NCBI GenBank assembly: GCA_965226965.1
Contig: OZ245715.1
Coordinates: 3,410,001 to 3,474,000, forward strand
Source of the DNA: Endoryza foliicola
GTDB lineage: Bacteria > Bacteroidota > Bacteroidia > Chitinophagales > Chitinophagaceae
Length of the DNA: 64,000 nucleotides
Direction: 5' to 3'
Made by a program: the position numbers and the translations under genes. This document shows positions 51,499 to 58,501 of the stretch, piece by piece (the first letter of the stretch is position 1; each line of letters begins with the position of its first letter). Under the pieces are notes generated by a model. That model saw nothing but the letters and a program-made list of their open reading frames with translations. It did no database searches and was not told the DNA's origin.

Positions 51499-52151
51499 CC
51501 AATTCCGTACATCTTTTCAACTTCTTTCACAATCTCTTCTATAACCTTGTCGTCTCCTTGAGCATCATAAGGCTGCTTCAAACTACTATTGAAGAAAAAA
51601 GCAACTGTTTGCCAAAAATGTGCAGAGAAATTCCCTTTGTATTCTGCAATCAAATCGTAGCAGTTGTTTCCTGTTTGACGGTTGATCAGCTTCATTAAAA
51701 CCTTACCTTGATAAATGGAAAGCTGTGTTAGTGGATCGGAAAATTCCTTTTTCAGTTCCTTTTCACGGGTTTTAATGTATTCTTTACGTTTGTTCTTATC
51801 GGTGATTTTGGCCAAATGCGCATTAATATCGTTGATGATCATGCCTGCTTTTCTTGCGTATGGATAGGTTACATAAACAGCATTGCGCAAACGGGTCCAT
51901 TCTTTCCTCTTTTCCCACAATCGTTTTGGATAGGGTGCTGTTATCCAAATCCAGGGCATCACTTGAGACGGGACAATTTCGCTGTTTTGATAAACTTCGG
52001 CAGCTACAGGGATCGTGTCGTTAGGGCCCAATTCAGGAAGTGGAATTCTCTTGAGAACAGAATCTGGAATAGTTTGGCCCTGTGCCGTGTTTAAACAGCA
52101 CCAAGCGATAAGCACTAAAAGGAACCTGTATAGTAAACCCGCCAAACGCAT
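51495..52151 (-). CDS. DUF4294 exported protein
   Basis: The 218-residue protein has a signal peptide (YRFLLVLIAWCCLNTAQGQ) and the DUF4294 pattern, with RLRNAVYVTYPYARKAG, LTQLSIYQGKVLMKLINRQTGN and WQTVAFFFNSSLKQPYD. It is a Bacteroidota-restricted family of unknown function. It is monocistronic and lies next to the non-coding repeat island. Confidence 0.87.
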   Translation of the reverse strand: MRLAGLLYRFLLVLIAWCCLNTAQGQTIPDSVLKRIPLPELGPNDTIPVAAEVYQNSEIVPSQVMPWIWITAPYPKRLWEKRKEWTRLRNAVYVTYPYARKAGMIINDINAHLAKITDKNKRKEYIKTREKELKKEFSDPLTQLSIYQGKVLMKLINRQTGNNCYDLIAEYKGNFSAHFWQTVAFFFNSSLKQPYDAQGDDKVIEEIVKEVEKMYGIG

Positions 52152-52276
52152 CAGTAAGAAAATTACGATTTATTCTCCAAGATGTATACGGTTTACAACA
52201 GAAAAGTAACCGCCCTGAATGCTAAGGTTTTGTGAAACAACGGGATAGGTCTGAAAAAACATCGGTTCTTGGAATA

Positions 52277-52311
52277 ATTCAATTAATAATTAACAATTAA
52301 TAATTAATAAT
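52277..52311. repeat. AT-rich TTAATTATTAATT-type repeat, left border of island
   Basis: ATTCAATTAATAATTAACAA and further TTAATAATTAATAATG words mark the left edge of the purine-rich repeat. A similar block marks the right edge of the whole island at 53101. Confidence 0.65.
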
Positions 52312-52361
52312 GAAACAGCCGCGAAGCAGGAACGAGGAAATACAGAGAAGGAAGAAGGGGA

Positions 52362-52785
52362 AGAACAGGGGGGAATACAGGAACGAGGAAAAGAGGAAGC
52401 GAGGAAACGAGGAAAGCAGCCAATTCGTGAATGTGAAGATTTGTGAATGTGGGAATGAAATACAGGGTGACTGCCAGCGCTGCGAAATCGCTGCGACGCT
52501 GCGGTGAAGAAAAAAGAAGGAGGAAAAACAGAGAAAGAACAGGAGGAAGAACAAGGGGGAATACAGGAACGAGGAAAAGAGGAAGCGAGGAAACGAGGAA
52601 ACGAGGAAAGCAGCCAATTCGTGAATGTGAAGATTTGTGAATGTGTGAATGAAATACAGGGTGACTGCCAGCGCTGCGTAATCGCTGCGAGCTTGTCCTG
52701 AGCGGGCCGAAGGCCCAGTCGAAGGACGCTGCGACGCTGCGGTAAAGAAAAAAGAAGGAGGAAAGACAGAGAAAGAACAGAGGGG
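52362..52785 (+). repeat. Tandem purine-rich repeat, two copies of about 185-240 bases
   Basis: Copy 1 (about 52362-52546) and copy 2 (about 52547-52785) share GGAATACAGGAACGAGGAAA, GCAGCCAATTCGTGAATGTG, AGATTTGTGAATGTG, GGGTGACTGCCAGCGCTGCG and AAGAAAAAAGAAGGAGGAAA in the same order with few mismatches. Copy 2 has one extra 8-base GAGGAAAC-type microrepeat and a 44-base insertion at 52691-52734. A third, partial start of the unit lies at about 52330-52361. The plus strand is strongly purine-biased in the first half of each unit. Confidence 0.85.
52691..52727. mobile_element. REP-like palindromic mini-element inserted in repeat copy 2
   Basis: A 37-base segment interrupts repeat copy 2 at a point where copy 1 is continuous. 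It contains GTCCT...AGGAC and GGGCC...GGCCC as nested complementary arms, so it can fold as a hairpin. It is bounded by GCTGCGA at 52684-52690 and again at 52728-52734, as expected for a 7-base target duplication. Copy 1 already has a related CGCTGCGA/CGCTGCGG pair, so the duplication could be partly coincidental. Confidence 0.65.
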
Positions 52786-52788
52786 AAT

Positions 52789-52829
52789 CAATAATTAAAC
52801 TAATTAATAATTAAGTGAATTAATAATTG
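52789..52829. repeat. AT-rich repeat between the two halves of the island
   Basis: TAATTAAACTAATTAATAAT and GAATTAATAATTG words separate the purine-rich repeat from the hairpin units. Confidence 0.55.
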
Positions 52830-52833
52830 AAAT

Positions 52834-52938
52834 CAAGCGATAAATCGACGGTGGTTCTTAGATGTATCACCCAACTTATTAACCTGTATTCTAAAATCTC
52901 GCCTTCACAGCGTGCTCCAATTATTAATTCTTAATTGC
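52834..52938. repeat. Composite hairpin repeat, unit A
   Basis: The unit reads GCGATAAATCGACGGTGG, then TGTATCACCCAACTT, a variable spacer, AAAATCTCGC, and an AT-rich tail CCAATTATTAATTCTTAATT. Every block recurs in the same order in unit B. Confidence 0.7.
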
Positions 52939-52941
52939 CAT

Positions 52942-52959
52942 CACGCGATAAATCGCGTG
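52942..52959. repeat. Perfect palindrome of the GCGATAAATCG family
   Basis: CACGCGATAAATCGCGTG forms an 8-bp perfect stem around AA. It carries the same GCGATAAATCG core as the two composite units on each side. Confidence 0.75.
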
Positions 52960-52984
52960 GCTAAAGGTACTTCCAAAAACAAAA

Positions 52985-53138
52985 CCACCGCGATAAATCG
53001 ACGGTGGTCCTTAGGTGTATCACCCAACTTTTTATTTGATCATCCCAGAAGCGTAATTACAGGACGCATTAATCAAAAAATCTCGCATTCTCTTTCTGCC
53101 CCAATTATTAATTATTAATTGTTAATTATTAATTAATC
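52985..53138. repeat. Composite hairpin repeat, unit B
   Basis: CCACCG and CGGTGG flank GCGATAAATCGA to make a hairpin. TGTATCACCCAACTT, a spacer, AAAATCTCGC and an AT-rich tail (53101-53138) follow, matching unit A. Over the first 44 bases the two units differ at two positions. The tail overlaps the last codons and stop of ccmF. Confidence 0.7.
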
Positions 53139-55551
53139 TCATTCTCCTTCTCACCGTCATCACAAACCCTACAATCATGATCACAATTCCCAACCATACA
53201 AAATTGATCAATGGGAACTTCAACACCTTCAATGCAATGAAGGGGGTTAAGTTGGAAGACTCTTTCACTCCAATGTCAAAATGGGTTAAATCGGTTGGAC
53301 GCTTAAATTGAATCGCCAATCCTTGAGAAATTACTGTATCAGGAACGTATTCGATACTGTTGTTGTTGAACGTGAGGTAAGGATAAGCCGTGAGTTTTTT
53401 GCTTGAATTAAACGGAACAACGGTTAGCTTAGCTACAATGGCAGTGTCTTTTTCGGTAAACTCCACTCTATTGTTTTCCAATCGGAAACCAACAGTATCT
53501 AAAATCATGAACCCTGAAGAATAATAAAGCGTGTCTTTATATTTAACCGTCTCCACTCTGAATTGAGCCGTATCTTCCCCTTCTTTGGTTTTATTCGCAT
53601 AGTTCACATAACTGAAAATGTCGTGTGTGAGGTAATGCTTCGAGTCAGGATTGTTAGAGTATCCTTCTTGACCTTTTGAGTTCTTGATCAAATCAGGATA
53701 TAACGTGAACTTCTCTCCAGACTTTTTATTTTCCATCGCAATATGGAAGAACATGTATTTGCCTCCCATAGTAGTAGAGTCTTTTTCATAAGTAGCCCAA
53801 TGGCTGCCCATATCCGTTTTGATTCCTTGGAACATGGTTAGGTTCTCCTCTCCTTTCTCTTTCGTTTCACCGCCAAAATTCAAGGGGTTCAAGTGGTTGA
53901 TAGACAATACTTCTTTCTTAGCCGACGAAATCAATACTCCCACTAAAAACATTCCAAATCCAATATGAGCTACAGATGCGCCGGCAGCTTTCATCTTACC
54001 CTTCAACCCAACCCATATGTAGGCAGCATTGGCAATTACAGCATAAATAGAAGCCCATAAAGCCAAATGAATGGCAATCAGGAATCCAATACCATATTTA
54101 TCGTAGTTAATGGCGCCAAATACAGAACTAGCCGTGCTGATTGCAACCGTAAGAACCGTTGGCCATAACAATGATTTTAGCGTGGCCCCTTTATCGGTTT
54201 GCTTGTATTTCATGAACTGAGTGATGGCAGTTAACAGCCCAATTATAACAGCAACAAATACTTGAATTCTATTGTATGGGAATTCCTTATCTTCTCCAAT
54301 ATTCCAATTGGTTCCAAATACTTTATTGAAAATCGGGAATGAAGTAGGAACAATTACGGCCAAGGCTGAAAGAAATAACACCAAAGCTCCAATAAACATC
54401 CAGAATTCGCGCGACCAAGAGTTTTCCTCCTTAGCAATATGTGGTATTTTCTTGTACCGCATAAAGAACAAGACCAAGGAAGGAATTAGAAATACGAATA
54501 CCAACAATCGTAATTGCCAGTTCATTCCTAAATTGGTAAATGCGTGAACAGAAGTATCTTGAAGGTCGCCACTTCTTGTTAAATATGTAGAATAAAGTAC
54601 CAATACAAAACTCAGGATATAAAACAAATACGTAGCTCTCAATGAATGACCAGTTGAATTGTATACCACATGGGTATGCAATCCGGCCACTAAAATCAAC
54701 CAAGGTACCAGAGAAGCATTTTCAACCGGATCCCATGCCCAATAGCCTCCAAAGTTCAAACTCTCATAAGCCCATTTGGCTCCCATCATAATTCCTAAAC
54801 CTAAAATTCCGGCTGAGAAACTCACCCAAGGCAATGCGTCTTTACTCCAACCACCATAGTCTTTTTTCCAAAGTCCGGCGATCGCATATGCAAAAGGCAC
54901 CAAGGTAGAAGCAAAGCCCAGGAATAAGATAGGCGGGTGAATTACCATCCAGTAATTCTGCAGCAATTGGTTCAAGCCATTTCCATCTTGAAATCGAGGT
55001 AGTGTTAAATAATCGGCTCTTTGAAAAACAGGCAAATCACCGAAATTATCTCTCGTTAGCAAGAAAGGATTGCTTCCAATTTTTACATCAAAAATATAAA
55101 CACCGATGATCGTACTGGCTAAAATGAACTGTGCAAAAGAAACCACACTTAATACTGGTGCTTCCCATTTCTTAGACGTTTTCATCAGAATCAATCCGAG
55201 CACTGCATGCCAAAACATCCATAATAGGAAACTACCCTCCTGTCCTTCCCAAATACTGCTTAAAAGGTATTTCGGGTCGAGTGACTTATCGGAGTGATTC
55301 CAAACATAATAGTATTCGAAGTAGTGCTTGGAAATAAGTGTGTAGATAATAACGAAGATGGAAAAAATAGACACCGCATCTATGATGAAAAAGACCCTGC
55401 CCAGCTTTCTCCAGCTCTTGCTATCTTCTAAATGTTCGGTTTGGGCGGCTTTTCCGTATGCAAAACAAGCCATTCCGGCGGCAACAAACGAAAGTATTAA
55501 AAAGAAAAAGCCGAGTTGACCCGGCAATAGATGTTCTCCAATATAATTCAT
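53122..55551 (-). CDS. Cytochrome c biogenesis protein CcmF/CcsA-like heme lyase
   Basis: The 809-residue polytopic membrane protein has the heme-handling WWD signature in GGYWAWDPVENASLVPW. It has paired conserved His positions (for example MVIHPPILFLGF and GLHTHVVYN) and about 15 membrane segments. A long periplasmic domain before the last helix completes it. It would attach heme to apocytochrome c in the periplasm. The ccmE gene lies 8 bases upstream on the same strand. Its final codons lie within an AT-rich repeat. Confidence 0.9.
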   Translation of the reverse strand: MNYIGEHLLPGQLGFFFLILSFVAAGMACFAYGKAAQTEHLEDSKSWRKLGRVFFIIDAVSIFSIFVIIYTLISKHYFEYYYVWNHSDKSLDPKYLLSSIWEGQEGSFLLWMFWHAVLGLILMKTSKKWEAPVLSVVSFAQFILASTIIGVYIFDVKIGSNPFLLTRDNFGDLPVFQRADYLTLPRFQDGNGLNQLLQNYWMVIHPPILFLGFASTLVPFAYAIAGLWKKDYGGWSKDALPWVSFSAGILGLGIMMGAKWAYESLNFGGYWAWDPVENASLVPWLILVAGLHTHVVYNSTGHSLRATYLFYILSFVLVLYSTYLTRSGDLQDTSVHAFTNLGMNWQLRLLVFVFLIPSLVLFFMRYKKIPHIAKEENSWSREFWMFIGALVLFLSALAVIVPTSFPIFNKVFGTNWNIGEDKEFPYNRIQVFVAVIIGLLTAITQFMKYKQTDKGATLKSLLWPTVLTVAISTASSVFGAINYDKYGIGFLIAIHLALWASIYAVIANAAYIWVGLKGKMKAAGASVAHIGFGMFLVGVLISSAKKEVLSINHLNPLNFGGETKEKGEENLTMFQGIKTDMGSHWATYEKDSTTMGGKYMFFHIAMENKKSGEKFTLYPDLIKNSKGQEGYSNNPDSKHYLTHDIFSYVNYANKTKEGEDTAQFRVETVKYKDTLYYSSGFMILDTVGFRLENNRVEFTEKDTAIVAKLTVVPFNSSKKLTAYPYLTFNNNSIEYVPDTVISQGLAIQFKRPTDLTHFDIGVKESSNLTPFIALKVLKFPLINFVWLGIVIMIVGFVMTVRRRMRLINN

Positions 55552-55559
55552 AGCAGCAC

Positions 55560-55979
55560 TTAGTTTTGAGTGAGATTGTTACTAGCCGCTTTTGGATCGT
55601 CCTTGTATTTAGAAGGACATTTGATAAGGATTCCGTCCTTTGAAGTGATGTCGAACACATCTCCTTTCATTTTACCTTTCAACACGATGCGTTCGCTCTT
55701 CTCCATATCCATGGGTTTTTCAAAATGGTAAACCACTTTGGCCGCATTTCCGAGCGAATCTTTCACATAAATGGTGGTAGTATTAGGATCCTTAAGCGGA
55801 TTATAAATGATAGCAGGTTTGTAATTGGTGTCTAGTTTGGCAATCACCGTAACGGTTTTGCCTTCTTTCAATTTGGCAGTTGCCAGGGTTTCGTAGGTGC
55901 TCAAATCGCCCATGAAACTCAATAAGATAGTGATAACTGCGGCAATCGCTACAAGCAAAACAAGATGCAACTTCTTCAT
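55560..55979 (-). CDS. ccmE: Cytochrome c maturation heme chaperone CcmE, Cys-type
   Basis: The 139-residue protein has one N-terminal membrane anchor (LVLLVAIAAVITILLSFM) and an OB-fold periplasmic domain. In classical CcmE heme is bound covalently to His in an HxxxY motif. Here the corresponding site reads CPSKY, with Cys121 and Tyr125, the CxxxY variant known from some other bacteria and archaea. It would pass heme to the adjacent CcmF-like lyase. ATG at 55979 is chosen over an extension to 56000. Confidence 0.85.
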   Translation of the reverse strand: MKKLHLVLLVAIAAVITILLSFMGDLSTYETLATAKLKEGKTVTVIAKLDTNYKPAIIYNPLKDPNTTTIYVKDSLGNAAKVVYHFEKPMDMEKSERIVLKGKMKGDVFDITSKDGILIKCPSKYKDDPKAASNNLTQN

Positions 55980-55997
55980 AATTAACCAAATTGGGTA

Positions 55998-56005
55998 CAA
56001 ATTTA
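55998..56005 (-). promoter_or_regulatory. -7 box upstream of ccmE
   Basis: On the minus strand TAAATTTG matches TAnnTTTG exactly, 18 bases before the ccmE ATG. No -33 element is evident. Confidence 0.4.
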
Positions 56006-56094
56006 AGTAGAAAAGAGGCAGATTACGGTGACCTGAGTCCTTTATTCGTTAAAAAAGCAATAAACATTCCACAAATGGCAATTTTGAACAATTT

Positions 56095-56124
56095 TTTGAC
56101 CGTTTCACGTACTGCACTAACTTG
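56095..56124 (+). promoter_or_regulatory. Promoter of the agmatinase-family gene
   Basis: TTTG (56095-56098) and TAACTTG (56118-56124) are separated by 19 bases. The -7 box lies 28 bases before the ATG at 56153. This is one of the closest matches in the window to the Bacteroidota TTTG / TAnnTTTG pattern. Confidence 0.6.
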
Positions 56125-56152
56125 CACCGCGTTTTCATATGCAGCTTGAATC

Positions 56153-57205
56153 ATGACAGACCTCTCGCAATTTAACCCAAATAGTGCCAGTAACCCCAAT
56201 AACAACATTTTCGGGTTGCCCTTCCAGGAGGACGAAGCACGACTCATTATCCTTCCCGTTCCTTGGGAAGTGACTGTAAGTTATACAGCTGGAACCGCTC
56301 GCGCTACCGATCACATCGTGAAGGCAGCCCTTCAAGTAGATTTGTTTGATGCCGATTGTCCGATCAGTTGGAAAGAAGGTTTCTTTATCAAAGGAATTGA
56401 TAAGAAGATTTTGATGAAGAGCGATTACCTCAGAAAAGAAGCAGAACTCTACATCGATTATATTTCACAGGGAGAAGACGTGAACAAAAACCAGTTCATG
56501 TGCAAATCACTCAAAGAAATCAATGAGGGGAGTAAAATATTGAATAACTGGGTGTATGAGCATGCCGTTGAGATTTTAAAGAAAGGCAAATTGATGGCCT
56601 TGTTAGGAGGTGATCATAGCACTCCATTTGGCTATCTGAAGGCTTTGGGAGAAACAAAAGGTAGTTTTGGAATTCTACAAATTGACGCACATTGCGACCT
56701 TAGAAAATCTTATGAGGGCTTCCAGTACAGTCATGCAAGCATCATGTACAATGTACTAGAAGAAATTCCCCAAGTAGAAAAACTCGTTCAAATTGGCATT
56801 CGCGATTATTGCGAAGAAGAAGTGGCCTACATTCAATCACACACTGATCGAGTAATTACTTATTTTGACAAGAACTTGAAAGAGAGAGCCTACGAAGGGG
56901 ATAGTTGGAAAGTAATTGCGGATGAAATTGTAGCTCAACTACCACAGCAAGTGTATATAAGTTTTGATATCGACGGCTTGGATCCAAAATTATGTCCGGC
57001 TACAGGCACTCCAGTTCCGGGAGGATTTGAAGCAGATCAAATCTTTTATTTGTTGAAGCGAATCATTCAGTCGAAGCGCACTATTATTGGATTCGACCTA
57101 ACTGAAATTGGAGTAAGTGAAAACGAATGGGACGCGAATGTAGGTGCCAGAGTATTGTTCAAAATGTGTAATTTACTGGTCGCAAGTAACCACCTTGAAG
57201 CATGA
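56153..57205 (+). CDS. Agmatinase/arginase family ureohydrolase
   Basis: The 350-residue protein is a binuclear manganese ureohydrolase. Metal ligands are visible in LLGGDHSTPFG, QIDAHCDLR and SFDIDGLDP. It could hydrolyse agmatine, arginine or formiminoglutamate; the sequence alone does not decide, and the hut genes lie far away at the left edge. The conserved N-terminal block PVPWEVTVSYTAGTA is typical of this Bacteroidota subgroup. Its stop codon overlaps the next gene by 4 bases. Confidence 0.88.
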   Translation: MTDLSQFNPNSASNPNNNIFGLPFQEDEARLIILPVPWEVTVSYTAGTARATDHIVKAALQVDLFDADCPISWKEGFFIKGIDKKILMKSDYLRKEAELYIDYISQGEDVNKNQFMCKSLKEINEGSKILNNWVYEHAVEILKKGKLMALLGGDHSTPFGYLKALGETKGSFGILQIDAHCDLRKSYEGFQYSHASIMYNVLEEIPQVEKLVQIGIRDYCEEEVAYIQSHTDRVITYFDKNLKERAYEGDSWKVIADEIVAQLPQQVYISFDIDGLDPKLCPATGTPVPGGFEADQIFYLLKRIIQSKRTIIGFDLTEIGVSENEWDANVGARVLFKMCNLLVASNHLEA

Positions 57206-57756
57206 TCTATCCATTCGTAGTAGCCATCAAGAACAAGCAAACACTCGCTTATAATATTTTCGGCAATCTACTGAGTATCATAAGTATTGCATTCTTTATT
57301 CAACAAATAATTTCAAATCCCGATCACAATCTCCCATTCCTATTAGGAAGTATTGGCGTAGCAGTTGTGTTGGTTTGGAATTTCCTTGAATTGAGAAAAG
57401 GGCGCAAAGTTCATTATTCTCGAGCGCTGCTGATTGCCGCACTGGTATGGATGAAAATGCCTTTCATGAATTGGATCTTCTTTCTCTTCATTGCATTGGC
57501 TTTTGCAGAGTATCAAGCAAAGTACTCCATTGAAATAGGATTTTCAGACGAACATGTACTGATCAATAACCTCTTCAAGAAACGCCTTCCTTGGACCGAA
57601 TTCAATAACATCATCCTAAAGGACGGTATCCTCACACTCGACTACAAGAACAATAAAGTTCATCAATTGGAGGTGGAGGACGACGAAGACGATGATGGTG
57701 ACGAAGATGAATTTAACGACTACTGCACCCAACGTATCAAAGCTGCCCACGCATAG
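57202..57756 (+). CDS. Hypothetical membrane protein with C-terminal PH-like domain (paralogue of 57871)
   Basis: The 184-residue protein has four hydrophobic segments (for example NLLSIISIAFFIQQII, FLLGSIGVAVVLVWNFL). A cytosolic C-terminal segment follows that looks beta-rich and PH-like (VLINNLFKKRLPWTEFNNI, LDYKNNKVHQLEV), and then a highly acidic linker (EDDEDDDGDEDE). It shares layout and a W-x-x-x-N ... KVHxLE pattern with the product of 57871. It starts 4 bases inside the agmatinase gene. The family is not recognised. Confidence 0.72.
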   Translation: MIYPFVVAIKNKQTLAYNIFGNLLSIISIAFFIQQIISNPDHNLPFLLGSIGVAVVLVWNFLELRKGRKVHYSRALLIAALVWMKMPFMNWIFFLFIALAFAEYQAKYSIEIGFSDEHVLINNLFKKRLPWTEFNNIILKDGILTLDYKNNKVHQLEVEDDEDDDGDEDEFNDYCTQRIKAAHA

Positions 57757-57782
57757 CTATTTCCTACCTATACTCCCGCCTT

Positions 57783-57817
57783 CACTATTAACTATTAATT
57801 ACCAACTATTAATTCTT
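57783..57817. repeat. AT-rich TTAATTATTAATT-type dispersed repeat
   Basis: ACTATTAACTATTAATTACC and AACTATTAATTCTTC lie 27 bases after the stop codon of the 57202 gene, in the 114-base gap before the next gene. Confidence 0.5.
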
Positions 57818-57870
57818 CTATGGATTATTCAAAATTCTGCATCTAATTGGTCTAACCAACACCTCGGCTC

Positions 57871-58491
57871 ATGAATGGAATGGCACTACCGGTAAAACAT
57901 CCTTCTTTCGAGCAATTGAGAAGACAGGGCAACCTTCTTCACCTACTAGCTGCAGTATTGCTTTCAACCCACGCCTTTATGGCAATAGAGGCGAGTTGGA
58001 TCTATCGTGGCTCTTTGCTATTCATCGCTCTTGATATCTTATTGATTCTCTTTGTATTTAAGGGCATTATTTATCAAATTACTTCAATAAATATTGCCTT
58101 TCGAATTTTCGAAATTGGCTTCTTTGCTGGAATCTCACTCTATCAATTCTTCGAACCTTCTTATTTTTCGGCTTCTTTAAACCTTGTTCTCGCGGGTGCA
58201 TTTGCTTATATCTTTTACTGCGAACGCACCATTCGTTTGGAAGAACAGGTTGGAATCCACCATACGGGCATAACCATTCCCGGACTACCACAGTCTAGTT
58301 TCTTGATTTGGGCTAAAATAAACCACCTCAAAGCCGACTATCATTCCATTGAAATTCATTGTGCTGACAAAAAAGTTCATCATTTCGAGCTTTCTGAGCA
58401 ATTGGAATTCGAAGAACTGGATCAAATTCACGAATTTTGCCGCCATTACTTGGGGACCGAAATGCAGAATTCACTGTTGAGGTGCCCCTGA
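57871..58491 (+). CDS. Hypothetical membrane protein with C-terminal PH-like domain (paralogue of 57202)
   Basis: The 206-residue protein has four hydrophobic segments (LLHLLAAVLLSTHAFMAI, SLLFIALDILLILFVFKGII, IAFRIFEIGFFAGISLYQFF, LNLVLAGAFAYIFYC) and a C-terminal domain (about 128-205). That domain has TIPGLPQSSFLIWAKINHL and KKVHHFELSEQLEFEELDQI. The gene order, topology and C-terminal pattern match the protein encoded at 57202, so the two are probably ancient tandem duplicates. Ten bases separate it from the radical SAM gene. The function is unknown. Confidence 0.72.
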   Translation: MNGMALPVKHPSFEQLRRQGNLLHLLAAVLLSTHAFMAIEASWIYRGSLLFIALDILLILFVFKGIIYQITSINIAFRIFEIGFFAGISLYQFFEPSYFSASLNLVLAGAFAYIFYCERTIRLEEQVGIHHTGITIPGLPQSSFLIWAKINHLKADYHSIEIHCADKKVHHFELSEQLEFEELDQIHEFCRHYLGTEMQNSLLRCP

Positions 58492-58501
58492 TGAATTACA
58501 C

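Larger units (their letters stand above)
52152..53121. other. Non-coding repeat island (970 bases)
   Basis: No credible gene is present. From left to right it holds an AT-rich repeat (52277-52311), a tandem purine-rich repeat in two copies (52362-52785, the second with a small palindromic insertion), an AT-rich block (52789-52829), and two composite hairpin units (52834-52938 and 52985-53138). The right-hand AT-rich tail runs into the last codons of ccmF. Short open frames here are low-complexity by-products of the purine-rich repeat. Confidence 0.85.

Noticed and set aside
52310..52701. Three plus-strand frames of about 65 codons in the repeat island
   Set aside because: They are Lys/Arg/Glu-rich by-products of GAGGAA repeats and the frame changes between the two repeat copies, so selection on protein is not visible.
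52297..52791. 164-residue frame on the minus strand within the repeat island
   Set aside because: It is the translation of the purine-rich tandem repeat read backwards: low complexity (Phe, Ser, Leu), internally duplicated, no start context and no family resemblance.
52834..53138. Possible CRISPR array
   Set aside because: Only two units plus one palindrome are present, spacers are unequal in length, and the repeats contain AT-rich tails; no cas genes are nearby.
56023..56247. Small minus-strand gene with one membrane helix upstream of ccmE (possible CcmD)
   Set aside because: It overlaps the promoter and start of the agmatinase gene on the other strand, its sequence does not resemble CcmD, and its N-terminal half is an antisense reading of a conserved gene.
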